Origin: JABMMZ01 sp964438995
GTDB lineage: Bacteria > Bacteroidota > Bacteroidia > NS11-12g > UBA955
Length of the DNA stretch: 64,000 nucleotides
Direction: 5' to 3'
Assembly: GCA_964438995.1 (NCBI GenBank)
Contig: CAYTMQ010000014.1
Location: forward strand, 1-64,000
The translations under genes were made by a program, and so were the position numbers. This document shows positions 7,773 to 16,668 of the stretch, one piece after another. Every line of letters begins with the position of its first letter. Position 1 is the first letter of the stretch. The notes under the pieces are model-generated. The model searched no databases, was not told where the DNA came from, and was given only the letters and a program-made list of their open reading frames with translations.

Positions 7773-10295
7773 CTATTTCAACTTAACCACCAATCTGAGA
7801 TTGAGCCTTCTTCCAGTTAGATAATTAGGCACACCATAAGTGTTGTTACTAAAATCTTTCACCCACATGTAAGACACCACATTATTGATTTGAAGTAAAT
7901 TGTAAACATCAACTCCTATCCACATATTTTCTATGCTCTTACTTTTCAATTTTGTTTTAGAGCCTCCAATTAAGACCTTACTAAAACCAATATCAACGCG
8001 TTTGTAAGCCGGTATGGTATTCCCTTCTTTATACCTTGCTGTACCGCCCAAGTAATATGGCAATCCGCTACCAAAATTCAACATTAAGTGCATTCGATAA
8101 TCCTTATTGGTTTTTAATTCATCTTGGAATACTATAGAAGAACTAAGTCTTCTATCTGTTGGACGTCTTATTAAACCTGACTCTTGTTCTTTGCCATTAG
8201 CATCAATGTATTTAATGTTCTCATCTGTTTTCAACACACTCAAAGTAAACCAGCTTTCTAAATCTTTAATAAACTGGCCATTGATACGTGCATCAAAACC
8301 TGTAGCATAACCTCTAGCAGAATTGGTTGCGTAATATCGAATTCTAACATTATCTAAAATAAATGGTACAAGGTAATCCATATCTTTATAGAATACTTCA
8401 GCACTCATTTTAAATGGTCGACCGTTTTTCTTAAAACCAAATTCAATTCCACTGGTGTAATGTATGCTTCTTTGAGCTTTCAAAGCGGTGTTAACATTGC
8501 CATTAAAATCGCGCATCTCTCTATAAAAAGGCGCTTGATAATAATACCCAAATGCTCCTTTTAACAACACATTTTGCTTAAGAGGGATAGTGTCTTTCTT
8601 GTGCTTGATGTTATAGCTTTTGTTCGGCTCATAATACACTTGAATACGTGGCGAAAACAACCCTTGTTCATTAAGCGTCGAATACAAATAGCGCATGCCA
8701 GCTACAATTGCAAACTCATTAACACCACCAAATGCCTGATGCAACTGTACATAACCAGAATAACGCTGATTGTTGATATTGGATTTTGAACGTATGCTTT
8801 CTGAAAGAAAAATGCCAGTATCGTTGAAGCTTCCTTGACCCATATTAAAATCACCTGAGTCGCTGTACTTCCATTCTTTAAACACGTCTTGTATCACCTC
8901 CATTTGGTACTTCAAGCCATATAACAATTTAGTAGGATGGGTTAAGTTGCTTATATCTCTTTTCTTACTTTTATTCTCAAAACCTCTCAATTTGACTGTT
9001 CCGATGTGAGCCAAATTGACCACCGCAAATTTCAAGTCGTTTCTACCATGGTTGATGAAATAACCTAAGCCTAGAAGCGACTTCTCTCCACCAAATCCAG
9101 AAGAACCAAGGTTGTTATCTACTTCTGATATTTGATACGCTCCTTGAATATCGTAATGCTCGCTTTCTACACTCGAAAAGGCAGATGCCATAAATTTGTA
9201 TTCAGTATCTTTCTTAGCCCTTACATAAGACAAGCCACCCATGAAACTGTTGTAATCAACAATCTCCTGACCATCCATACCTATCTTTAATTTTAATGCA
9301 CTTTGTAAAGTACCAAAATTGGTTTCTTGATATTCAGGTTCAAATCTAAATCTGTTTTGAGCATAATTGACAAGTAATTCAATTCGATTGTATCTGTTGA
9401 TGTGCAATGTCATCAAAGATTGTAAATCACCAAATCTTGATTTATACAAACCTATTGCATCTAAAGAATTCAGGATATTTTTGTTTCCTCTATACCTTCC
9501 TCCAATCAAGAATGAAAATCTAGTTGAATCTCTTTGTCCAACGCGTTTCTTTGCCTTTATGATGTCCTCCACATAAATTGAGGCCCCTAATAATCCAATT
9601 TCAAAACCACCACTGGCCTTAACCGGAGCTCTGTAATTGACGTTTAAAACCGACGATAATTTATCTCCATACTTGGCTTCAAATCCACCAGGTGAAAACA
9701 CCAAATTATCAACCATATTACCATTGATAAAACTCAAGCCTTCTTGTTGACCACTGCGTATCAATTGTGGTCGGTATACTTCGAAGTCGTTGACATAAAT
9801 TAGATTTTCATCAAAACTACCACCTCTCACGTTGTATTGAGAGCTCAATTCATTTCCAGAACTGACACCTTGCATGGTTTTGATCATATCTATGAAATCA
9901 CCTGTAACGCTAGGGCGAGTTGTCAAAGGTTTAATAACGGTTCCAAATCTTGGTACAGTTGCTGTAACTCGAGGGGAAATGGTGAATTTATTGACATTTG
10001 ATGTTAAAATAGGATCGAGTTGAAAATCCTCATCATCAAATATCTCGGGTATAACTGTTATATACGTATTGAAGTTGGTCTTTTCAAATTTAAGACTGTT
10101 GCGTTTTCCTATGATGTATTGAATTTTATATTGTCCCAAACTGTCTGAATACACCACTTCGTTAGAAGCTGTATTGGACACCTTTACACCTTCAACAATA
10201 TGTGTGCTATCGGCGAAAGTCCTACCAAACACATACGATTGGGCACTGATTTTAGAACAAACAACAAGCGATATAAAAAGGAAATAATACCTCAA
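7773..10295 (-). CDS. TonB-dependent receptor with carboxypeptidase-regulatory-like N-terminus
   Basis: 840 aa outer-membrane transporter/receptor. Signal peptide at about 1-18 (ends KISAQ). A CarboxypepD_reg-like beta-sandwich lies at about 20-100 (VYSDSLGQYKIQY). A plug domain lies at about 115-215 (MIKTMQGV, QYNVRGGSFDENLIYVND, NLVFSPGGFEAKYGDKLSSV). The rest is the 22-strand barrel. Start is TTG at 10295; the signal peptide supports it and no nearby in-frame ATG exists. There is no SusD-like partner nearby, so this is not a polysaccharide-utilisation pair. The substrate cannot be told from sequence. It follows rpe by about 30 bp. Confidence 0.85.
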   Translation of the reverse strand: MRYYFLFISLVVCSKISAQSYVFGRTFADSTHIVEGVKVSNTASNEVVYSDSLGQYKIQYIIGKRNSLKFEKTNFNTYITVIPEIFDDEDFQLDPILTSNVNKFTISPRVTATVPRFGTVIKPLTTRPSVTGDFIDMIKTMQGVSSGNELSSQYNVRGGSFDENLIYVNDFEVYRPQLIRSGQQEGLSFINGNMVDNLVFSPGGFEAKYGDKLSSVLNVNYRAPVKASGGFEIGLLGASIYVEDIIKAKKRVGQRDSTRFSFLIGGRYRGNKNILNSLDAIGLYKSRFGDLQSLMTLHINRYNRIELLVNYAQNRFRFEPEYQETNFGTLQSALKLKIGMDGQEIVDYNSFMGGLSYVRAKKDTEYKFMASAFSSVESEHYDIQGAYQISEVDNNLGSSGFGGEKSLLGLGYFINHGRNDLKFAVVNLAHIGTVKLRGFENKSKKRDISNLTHPTKLLYGLKYQMEVIQDVFKEWKYSDSGDFNMGQGSFNDTGIFLSESIRSKSNINNQRYSGYVQLHQAFGGVNEFAIVAGMRYLYSTLNEQGLFSPRIQVYYEPNKSYNIKHKKDTIPLKQNVLLKGAFGYYYQAPFYREMRDFNGNVNTALKAQRSIHYTSGIEFGFKKNGRPFKMSAEVFYKDMDYLVPFILDNVRIRYYATNSARGYATGFDARINGQFIKDLESWFTLSVLKTDENIKYIDANGKEQESGLIRRPTDRRLSSSIVFQDELKTNKDYRMHLMLNFGSGLPYYLGGTARYKEGNTIPAYKRVDIGFSKVLIGGSKTKLKSKSIENMWIGVDVYNLLQINNVVSYMWVKDFSNNTYGVPNYLTGRRLNLRLVVKLK

Positions 10296-10325
10296 AAACG
10301 ATTCTATAACGATTTCTTTAAAAAG

Positions 10326-10973
10326 TTATTGCTTTAATGCAGTAATTGTTGCACTTGGGTTACTTGCAGAGAAAACTGTATTCCCAGCTACCAGCACAGT
10401 AGCACCTGTATCTAATAGTTTTTTATAGTTATTAAGTGTCACTCCGCCATCAATTTCTATGTCGAAATTAACACCCAATCTAGCTTGCATATTTTTCAAT
10501 TGCTCTATTTTTCTATAGGTATTTTCTATAAAAGACTGACCTCCAAAGCCAGGATTTACGCTCATCAAACAAACCAAATCCATATCACCTGCAACATCTT
10601 CAAGGTTAAGAACATTAGTATGAGGATTTACTGCCACTCCAGCTTTCATACCAGCTGATTTAATGGCTTGTAAGCTTCTATGCAAATGGGTGCAAGCTTC
10701 TATGTGAACTGACAAAACATACGCTCCAGCTTCTGCAAACCTTGTGATGTATCTATCTGGATCCACTATCATCAAATGCACATCCAACGGTTTGGTGGCA
10801 TGCTTTTTCAAACTTTGCATCACTGGAAAACCAAATGACATGTTTGGAACGAAAACACCATCCATGATATCTACGTGAAACCAATCGGCATCACTATTAT
10901 TGATCATTTCTATATCGCGCTGAAGGTTGCCAAAATCAGCCGAAAGCACGCTTGGAGCAATTTTATGAGACAT
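10326..10973 (-). CDS. rpe: Ribulose-phosphate 3-epimerase
   Basis: 215 aa from the ATG at 10973 (MSHKIAPSVLSADF); a TTG 27 bp upstream is in frame but adds nothing conserved. It interconverts D-ribulose 5-phosphate and D-xylulose 5-phosphate in the pentose phosphate pathway. TIM-barrel signatures: APSVLSADF, HVDIMDGVFVPN (metal-binding His/Asp), DVHLMI, VNPGFGGQSF (phosphate loop), EIDGGV. Length is normal for the family. It heads a minus-strand group with the TonB receptor. Confidence 0.95.
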   Translation of the reverse strand: MSHKIAPSVLSADFGNLQRDIEMINNSDADWFHVDIMDGVFVPNMSFGFPVMQSLKKHATKPLDVHLMIVDPDRYITRFAEAGAYVLSVHIEACTHLHRSLQAIKSAGMKAGVAVNPHTNVLNLEDVAGDMDLVCLMSVNPGFGGQSFIENTYRKIEQLKNMQARLGVNFDIEIDGGVTLNNYKKLLDTGATVLVAGNTVFSASNPSATITALKQ

Positions 10974-11103
10974 GGCGCGAAGATAATACTCAAACACCAA
11001 TTAAGCATAAAGAATATTGTATGAAATCTGTCATTTTAAAGTTTAATCATTATATCTAAAGTCTTGTATTATTAAAAACGCTTATCTTCGCAAAAAATTT
11101 ACA

Positions 11104-12798
11104 ATGCGCAACGTATTTATACTCTCATTTTGTTTGTTTTCAACGGCTGTTTTTGCTCAAAAAGAAGAAGACGTAACAGCACGTATGAAAAACGATATCA
11201 CTTACTTGTCTAGCGACCAGCTTGAGGGCCGCTTAACTGGCTCTGTAGGCGAATCTAAATCATCTTACTACATTGCTGACGAATTTAGAAAATACAAATT
11301 GACACCAAAGGGCAACGACTCTGGTTCTTACATGCAGAATTTCACCATAGTAAAATTAAGACTTAATCAGTCTAATTCTTATTTTCTGTGGACTGAAAAA
11401 AACATGATTATGAATGGTTTTAAACCAAAAAGTGGCGACTTCTACCCACTTTCGCAAAGTTGCAATAAAGACAGTATTGGAAAAACACCCGTTTTCCAAG
11501 CTGGATATGGTATATCTGCTCCTGAACTGAATCACAATGACTATTCTGACACCAATGGCATCAGAGGTAAAGTATTTGTAATCAAAATGGGAAGTCCAGA
11601 AGCCAACAACCCTCACGGAAAATTCAGTCCTTTTGAAGGCTTGAACTACAAAGTCGATTTGGCCATTAAAATGGGTGCTAGAGCGGTTGTATTTGTGATT
11701 GCAGATAGCGGCATCGAAGTTCCAAAAGGCAAAATGGATAGAAATGTCAAGCCTCGCAGTATACCCGTTGTATATGCAAGCAAAGAAGTCAATTCAATTC
11801 TTAATGCCATAGAAATTGGTTTCTCAGTTAACATCATTCAAATCAATTCTACAGCTCATAATGTCGTTGGTTTCATCAACAATAAAAAAGCCAAAACCAT
11901 TGTTATTGGTGCACATCAAGACCACCTAGGTTACAATGAATTTGGAGGAAGCAGAGACACCAAAGGCGGTGAAATACACAACGGTGCCGACGATAATGCA
12001 AGTGGCGTTGCAATGATGTTGGAATTGATGCGTGAAATCAAACAAAACAAAAAACTCAGAAAACACAACTATTTGTTTATTGCATTTAGTGGAGAAGAAC
12101 AAGGTTTATTAGGTAGCAATCATTTTGTTAAAAACCCAACCATTGACATGAAATCTGTGGCTTATATGTTGAACTTTGATATGGTAGGCAGATTGGATTC
12201 AACAAAGAAAACTCTAATGATTTATGGCGTTGGTACCTCTCCTGTTTGGAAAACTGCTTTAACCAAAATCAAAACCGATAGTACGCAAATCAGAATTAAA
12301 ACCACAGAGAGTGGAACAGGTGCATCTGACCATACCAATTTCTATTACGAAAACAAGCCTGTGTTGCACTTCTTTACTGGTCAGCACTACGATTACCACA
12401 TGCCTTCAGATGATGAGAAATTGATCAATTACCACGGCATGTATGAAGTATTAAAAGTGACCATGCAAATGATAAAGGCTGTAAACAAAACAAAAGACTT
12501 CCCTTTCACAACTACTAAAAGTGAAGACAGTGAAAAAATGAGTTTCAAAGTGACATTAGGCATCATGCCAGATTATGTTTACGATGGCACAGGAGTTAGA
12601 GTTGATGGGGTTAGCATGGGGAAACCAGCCCAAATCTCTGGTATTGTAAAAGGCGATATCATACTTAAACTTGGTGATTACACCATCTCTAGTATGACTG
12701 ATTATATGCGTGCTTTGGGCCAATTTACCAAAGGGCAAACAACTACTGTTAAAGTAAAACGCGGCGACAAAGAAATAGATTTACCATTGACTTTCTAA
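11104..12798 (+). CDS. Secreted M28-family aminopeptidase with PA and PDZ domains
   Basis: 564 aa. Signal peptide at 1-19 (ends TAVFAQ). Order: N-terminal cap, PA-type insert at about 140-235, M28 zinc peptidase at about 250-460, PDZ at about 480-564 (GVRVDGVSMGKPAQISGIVKGDIILKLG). Di-zinc ligands are visible in GAHQDHLG, NGADDNASG, SGEEQG, NFDMVGR and HYDYHMPSDD, so it should be active. The likely job is trimming peptides in the periplasm or outside. A -7-like TATCTTCG at 11083-11090 precedes the start, which is 13 bp further on. metF follows after 4 bp. Confidence 0.9.
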   Translation: MRNVFILSFCLFSTAVFAQKEEDVTARMKNDITYLSSDQLEGRLTGSVGESKSSYYIADEFRKYKLTPKGNDSGSYMQNFTIVKLRLNQSNSYFLWTEKNMIMNGFKPKSGDFYPLSQSCNKDSIGKTPVFQAGYGISAPELNHNDYSDTNGIRGKVFVIKMGSPEANNPHGKFSPFEGLNYKVDLAIKMGARAVVFVIADSGIEVPKGKMDRNVKPRSIPVVYASKEVNSILNAIEIGFSVNIIQINSTAHNVVGFINNKKAKTIVIGAHQDHLGYNEFGGSRDTKGGEIHNGADDNASGVAMMLELMREIKQNKKLRKHNYLFIAFSGEEQGLLGSNHFVKNPTIDMKSVAYMLNFDMVGRLDSTKKTLMIYGVGTSPVWKTALTKIKTDSTQIRIKTTESGTGASDHTNFYYENKPVLHFFTGQHYDYHMPSDDEKLINYHGMYEVLKVTMQMIKAVNKTKDFPFTTTKSEDSEKMSFKVTLGIMPDYVYDGTGVRVDGVSMGKPAQISGIVKGDIILKLGDYTISSMTDYMRALGQFTKGQTTTVKVKRGDKEIDLPLTF

Positions 12799-12802
12799 GA
12801 AC

Positions 12803-13756
12803 ATGAAGATTACAGAACACATTAAACAATCGAATAAAACCCTATTTTCGTTTGAGATATTGCCTCCATTAAAAGGGGATAGCATCGATAGTATATACAA
12901 GGGCATTGATCCACTTATAGAATTTAATCCTTCATTTATAGATGTCACCTACCATCGCGAAGATTACGTTGAGAAAAAACGCGCTGATGGCTCATTTGTA
13001 AAGGTTTCAACTAAAAAACGTCCAGGTACAGTGGCAATTTGCGCTGCCATAATGCACAAATACAAAGTTGATGCAGTGCCGCACATTATTTGTGGTGGTT
13101 TCTCAAAAGAAGACACCGAAAATGCACTAATAGATTTGAACTTCTTAGGCATAGACAATGTCCTTGCACTTAGAGGTGACAATGCTAAAAACGACAACAT
13201 CTTCAAACCAGAAGAGAATGGTAACATAAATTCACTCGACTTAATTCATCAGATTAAAAACATGAATAGTGGTATTTATCTGGATGAAGAATTGACCAAT
13301 GCCAACATCACAAACTTCTGTATAGGTGCCGCAGGATATCCTGAAAAACACCACGATGCGCCAAATCTAAAAACAGACTTAAAGTTCTTAAAAAGAAAAA
13401 TAGAAACAGGAGCTGAATTCATCGTTACACAGATGTTTTTTGACAATAAAAAATACTTTGAGTTTGTTGAGAAATGTAGAGAAAATGGCATCAATGTACC
13501 CATCATTCCGGGCATTAAACCATTAACGACTAAATCTCAATTAACCCTATTGCCCAAATTGTTTCACATTGATTTACCAGATGAATTGACAGATGAAATT
13601 GAGCATGCTAAAACAGCTGATGCAGTAAAACAAATTGGAATAGAATGGTCGATTCAACAATGCAAAGAACTCATCAAGGCAAATGCGCCAGTTCTGCATT
13701 TTTATACCATGGGTAAAAGCGAAGCGACAAAACAAATCTGCGAAAAGATTTTCTAA
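12803..13756 (+). CDS. metF: 5,10-methylenetetrahydrofolate reductase
   Basis: 317 aa. It reduces 5,10-methylene-THF to 5-methyl-THF for methionine synthesis, using FAD. TIM-barrel motifs: FSFEILPP (catalytic Glu), IDVTYH, PHIICGGFS, LGIDNVLALRGD, GAAGYPEKHH, GAEFIVTQMFFDN, PIIPGIKP. Length is slightly above the bacterial norm because of a short N-terminal linker insert. Sits 4 bp after the peptidase and 5 bp before rsgA. Confidence 0.96.
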   Translation: MKITEHIKQSNKTLFSFEILPPLKGDSIDSIYKGIDPLIEFNPSFIDVTYHREDYVEKKRADGSFVKVSTKKRPGTVAICAAIMHKYKVDAVPHIICGGFSKEDTENALIDLNFLGIDNVLALRGDNAKNDNIFKPEENGNINSLDLIHQIKNMNSGIYLDEELTNANITNFCIGAAGYPEKHHDAPNLKTDLKFLKRKIETGAEFIVTQMFFDNKKYFEFVEKCRENGINVPIIPGIKPLTTKSQLTLLPKLFHIDLPDELTDEIEHAKTADAVKQIGIEWSIQQCKELIKANAPVLHFYTMGKSEATKQICEKIF

Positions 13757-13761
13757 ACAAT

Positions 13762-14694
13762 TTGAAAGGTGTAGTCATTAAATCGACCGGTAGCTGGTAT
13801 AAAATTCGACAAGAAGACAAGTCGATTTTAGATGCAAGGATAAAAGGTAAAATCCGATTAAAAGATTTAGATACCACCAATCCAGTAGCTGTTGGCGACA
13901 TTGTAGAATATGAGTATGAAAACAGTGGCGATGTCACAAATGGTGTAATCAATGCCATTGAAAAACGACACAACTACATCATTAGAAAAAGCAATAAACT
14001 CAGTAAACAAGGTCAAATTATTGCAGCAAACATCGATTTGGCTTTACTCATCGTAACCCTTACAAACCCACGAACATCTTTAGGGTTTATTGATAGATTT
14101 TTGGTTATGGCTGGTGCTTACCATATTCCGGTTAAACTTGTTTTTAACAAATGTGACCTATACAATGAGGAGGACACCGACTTTTTTGATTACCTTAAAA
14201 TGGTCTATGAGCATCTTGGTTACGAGTGCATTTTAACTTCGATATTTATTGACGAATATTCTCCAGCAAAGCAGTTATCACCTATCATCAAAGACAAAAA
14301 AGTTTTGGTTAGTGGTCATTCTGGAGTTGGTAAATCAAGTATACTAAACGATTTGATGCCAGATGCTGGTCAGAAAGTTGAAAAGATAAGCGACCAGCAT
14401 TTGAAGGGTAAACACACCACCACATTTGCAGAGATGTTTTACATCGATGATAAGACTGCATTGATTGATACACCGGGCATAAGAGACTTTGGCATTATAG
14501 ATTTAGAAGAAACAGAAATTGGGCATTATTTCCCTGAGATAAGGGCCTTGATGAGTGGTTGTAGATTCAATAATTGTAAACATTTCAACGAACCAGATTG
14601 TACTGTTATAAAGGCATTCAATGAAAACAGGATTGCGCCAGAGCGTTACCTTTCATATTTGAGTATTCTTCAGAATGAGAATATTTTTGAATAA
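13762..14694 (+). CDS. rsgA: Ribosome small-subunit-dependent GTPase A
   Basis: 310 aa circularly permuted GTPase that helps mature the 30S subunit. N-terminal OB fold (about 1-70), then the permuted motifs: G4 NKCD (about 130), G1 GHSGVGKSS (about 190), G3 DTPG (about 236). A C-terminal zinc site reads CRFNNCKHFNEPDC. Start is TTG at 13762: MKGVVIKSTGSWYKI matches the family N-terminus exactly, and no ATG is near. Follows metF by 5 bp. Ends just before a bidirectional terminator hairpin. Confidence 0.95.
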   Translation: MKGVVIKSTGSWYKIRQEDKSILDARIKGKIRLKDLDTTNPVAVGDIVEYEYENSGDVTNGVINAIEKRHNYIIRKSNKLSKQGQIIAANIDLALLIVTLTNPRTSLGFIDRFLVMAGAYHIPVKLVFNKCDLYNEEDTDFFDYLKMVYEHLGYECILTSIFIDEYSPAKQLSPIIKDKKVLVSGHSGVGKSSILNDLMPDAGQKVEKISDQHLKGKHTTTFAEMFYIDDKTALIDTPGIRDFGIIDLEETEIGHYFPEIRALMSGCRFNNCKHFNEPDCTVIKAFNENRIAPERYLSYLSILQNENIFE

Positions 14695-14720
14695 AAAAAG
14701 TACACTTGATATAGTGTACC
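14693..14720. terminator. Terminator between rsgA and the small lipoprotein gene
   Basis: GTACACT (14700-14706) and AGTGTAC (14713-14719) form a 7-bp stem with a 6-base loop. An A7 run lies directly to its left, so on the minus strand the stem is followed by T7. It is a strong terminator for the minus-strand lipoprotein gene and possibly a weak one for rsgA. Confidence 0.75.
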
Positions 14721-14739
14721 TTCTATAAAGAATTTCCTA

Positions 14740-14862
14740 TTAAAATTTGCAATTGCAACCTTTCTTTTGTTTTCCTCCTCCCATACTTTTTCTACCACCA
14801 CAAGAGACGACTGTGGTTGACAAAAGGACAAGAATCAATCCTAAAATCAGTTTATTTTTCAT
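14740..14862 (-). CDS. Tiny lipoprotein (40 aa), copy 1
   Basis: 40 aa found by reading the minus strand. Signal: MKNKLILGLILVLLSTTVVS, then the lipobox cysteine at residue 21 (VVSC). The mature tail is only 20 residues: Gly/Lys-rich with a Cys-Asn-Cys motif, ending in Lys-Phe. Its end abuts the terminator hairpin. The gene 50 bp upstream on the same strand encodes a second lipoprotein of the same design (CGG after the lipobox, late Cys, final Phe), so they look like diverged tandem copies. Function unknown; the two late cysteines could bind metal or form disulfides. Confidence 0.65.
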   Translation of the reverse strand: MKNKLILGLILVLLSTTVVSCGGRKSMGGGKQKKGCNCKF

Positions 14863-14912
14863 GAATTAAAGAATGACAAATATAACAAAATTAAGGTAAT
14901 AATATAAAAGGA

Positions 14913-15032
14913 TTAAAAATTAGAGGCACAACTGCGGTTACTTGCTTTACCAGTGGCCATTCTTGCGCCGCCACATGCGCTGAGTCCCACTACCAGTGTT
15001 ATCAGTAACAAGAATTTAATTTGTACTCTCAT
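14913..15032 (-). CDS. Tiny lipoprotein (39 aa), copy 2
   Basis: 39 aa. Signal: MRVQIKFLLLITLVVGLSA, then Cys20 (LSAC lipobox). The mature 20-residue tail starts CGGARMATGK and ends with a Cys five residues before the end and a terminal Phe. Mature length and composition parallel the neighbouring copy at 14740. AAAAAGGT immediately precedes the ATG. A hairpin with a 7-bp stem (GCAATAA / TTATTGC) at 15045-15066 lies in its leader. Function unknown. Confidence 0.6.
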   Translation of the reverse strand: MRVQIKFLLLITLVVGLSACGGARMATGKASNRSCASNF

Positions 15033-15084
15033 ACCTTTTTAACGGCAATAACTTGATTTTTATTGCGCCCCAACCTGTACATTT

Positions 15085-15100
15085 CAACCTTGTAAGGTTG
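15085..15100. repeat. Short hairpin upstream of the thioesterase gene
   Basis: CAACCT (15085-15090) pairs with AGGTTG (15095-15100) around TGTA. It lies in the divergent region between the small lipoprotein gene and the thioesterase. It could be an operator or a leader hairpin; position only. Confidence 0.35.
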
Positions 15101-15136
15101 GCAACCTGTGCCATGTGAGAATATGACACTTTTACT

Positions 15137-15144
15137 TACCTTTG
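15137..15144 (+). promoter_or_regulatory. -7 promoter element of the thioesterase gene
   Basis: TACCTTTG, a full match to TAnnTTTG, ending 5 bp before the ATG at 15150. Transcription would begin at or next to the start codon, implying a leaderless or nearly leaderless mRNA. No convincing -33 TTTG is seen. Confidence 0.6.
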
Positions 15145-15149
15145 CAGCA

Positions 15150-15668
15150 ATGAATCCCAAAAAACCTTCCGAATCTTATACTATCATGAACGAGATAGTA
15201 TTGCCTAACGACACCAACACGCTTAACAATTTAATGGGTGGTCGATTATTGCATTGGATGGATATCGTTGCTGCAATTGCTGCTCAAAAACATTCAAACA
15301 ACATCGTTGTTACTGCTAGCGTTGATGGTGTTTCTTTTAAAGAAGCCATTCGTTTGGGGGATGTTGTTACTCTTGAAGCTTATGTTACACGTTCTTTCAA
15401 TACTTCTATGGAAGTATACATAGAAGTATCCGCACAAAACATTCCTAGAAACGAAAAATACAAATGCAACGATGCATATTACACCTTTGTTGCAATAGAT
15501 TCTAGAAATAGACCTATTCCAGTTCCTCCTTTAGAACCAGAAACTGATATAGAAAAAGCAAAATATGAAGGTGCACTTAGAAGACGTCAAGTAAGACTTG
15601 TAATGGCTGGTAAATTAAAACCAGACGATGCAACCGAACTAAAGGCTTATTTTACAGACAACAACTAA
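15150..15668 (+). CDS. Acyl-CoA thioesterase, hotdog fold
   Basis: 172 aa from the ATG at 15150 (MNPKKPSESYTIMNEIVLP). The in-frame GTG at 15108 lies upstream of the -7 element, so it is unlikely to be transcribed. It hydrolyses acyl-CoA esters (YciA/BACH group). Motifs: NEIVLPNDTNTLNNLMGGRLLHWMD (catalytic Asn/Asp region, hotdog helix with GG-LLHWMD) and VDGVSFKEAIRLGDVVTLEA (strand of the hotdog sheet). One hotdog domain plus a 40-residue C-terminal tail. Its stop overlaps the convergent lipoprotein stop by 4 bp. Confidence 0.88.
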   Translation: MNPKKPSESYTIMNEIVLPNDTNTLNNLMGGRLLHWMDIVAAIAAQKHSNNIVVTASVDGVSFKEAIRLGDVVTLEAYVTRSFNTSMEVYIEVSAQNIPRNEKYKCNDAYYTFVAIDSRNRPIPVPPLEPETDIEKAKYEGALRRRQVRLVMAGKLKPDDATELKAYFTDNN

Positions 15669-16084
15669 TCTTTAAAATGCACATCAACAGTTTTGTTGTT
15701 GATAGACATTTGTGCCCAGAACTCGCTATTTTTCAATCGCAAGATTGTCCATGAATTTTCATTACTTGAGCCACTTGGTGTGTATAGCAAATATTTCTTG
15801 TCATCGCTAAACTTCCATGTTCCACTCTCGCTATAGTTAACAAGATTACCTGGTCGGTAGCTAAGATTGTAGTTGTCGTCGTCTTTAATCTCAAGCTTGT
15901 AATTGACATAAGCATTCTTGTACTCATCCGTTTTTTCAACGCCTGCTTCGTACACTTTATCAATGTACCAAGTGTTAACTATTCTGGCTTTTTTAGACCT
16001 TAAACTGAATTTTGGTCCATCATCGTAGATACAACCGCTGAACACAATTAAAATTAATCCCGTAATAGTCAAATAATTTCTCAT
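15665..16084 (-). CDS. Small lipoprotein, lipocalin-like
   Basis: 139 aa from the ATG at 16084 (MRNYLTITGLILIVFSGC; lipobox Cys at 18). The mature part is a predicted all-beta domain: TWYIDKVYEAG, then YKLEIKDDDNY, ESGTWKFSDDKKYLLYTP, WTILRLKNSEFWAQ. This pattern of residual-variance strands is seen in small lipocalin-like lipoproteins of Bacteroidota. A -7 match TAAATTTG lies at 16110-16103 on the minus strand, 19 bp before the start. Function unknown. Confidence 0.65.
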   Translation of the reverse strand: MRNYLTITGLILIVFSGCIYDDGPKFSLRSKKARIVNTWYIDKVYEAGVEKTDEYKNAYVNYKLEIKDDDNYNLSYRPGNLVNYSESGTWKFSDDKKYLLYTPSGSSNENSWTILRLKNSEFWAQMSINNKTVDVHFKD

Positions 16085-16164
16085 AACATGTATACGTTTG
16101 TACAAATTTAGTTTTTTTTAATCATTTTTACTCACTTTATTTGACGCATTATAATATCAAAATT

Positions 16165-16668
16165 ATGCAACTTTTTAATTTATGGGCTATCTTAGTAGCA
16201 ACATTAGCAACACTTCCTATCGGATTTATCTGGTACAACGAAAAAACTTTCGGAGGCATTTGGATGAAAGAAATTGGAGTTACAGATCCTGAACAAATGA
16301 AAGAAGGTGTTAGTATGGTAAAAATCTTCGGACTTCAATTGCTTTTTGCCTTTCTAATTTCTACATCTATGGTTCCAAGTGTGATACATCAAATGGGTAT
16401 TGGTTCAATTTTACAAGGTTTAACAGTTACAAAAGACTCTAAAATAGAATTGCTATTAGATGGTCAAGCAATAGATTGGATGAACAGATTCAGAACCTTT
16501 AAACACGGTGCATTTCATGGTTTCTTAATGTCAATTTTTGTTGCCTTACCTTTGATTGGCACTAACGCAGTTTTCGAAAAACGCAGTTTCAAATACATTT
16601 TTATTCATGTAGGCTATTGGGCTGTTTGTTTGAGTGTCATGGGCGGAATCATCTGCGCTTGGAAATAA
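16165..16668 (+). CDS. DUF1761 family membrane protein
   Basis: 167 aa from the ATG at 16165; the TTG at 16141 adds nothing conserved. Four membrane helices (about 4-23, 54-74, 116-136, 144-165). The DUF1761 hallmark, a WY..FGxxWMKE(I/L)G motif, is present as IWYNEKTFGGIWMKEIG after helix 1. Function of the family is not established. Its stop abuts the stop of the convergent gene at 16669. Confidence 0.75.
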   Translation: MQLFNLWAILVATLATLPIGFIWYNEKTFGGIWMKEIGVTDPEQMKEGVSMVKIFGLQLLFAFLISTSMVPSVIHQMGIGSILQGLTVTKDSKIELLLDGQAIDWMNRFRTFKHGAFHGFLMSIFVALPLIGTNAVFEKRSFKYIFIHVGYWAVCLSVMGGIICAWK

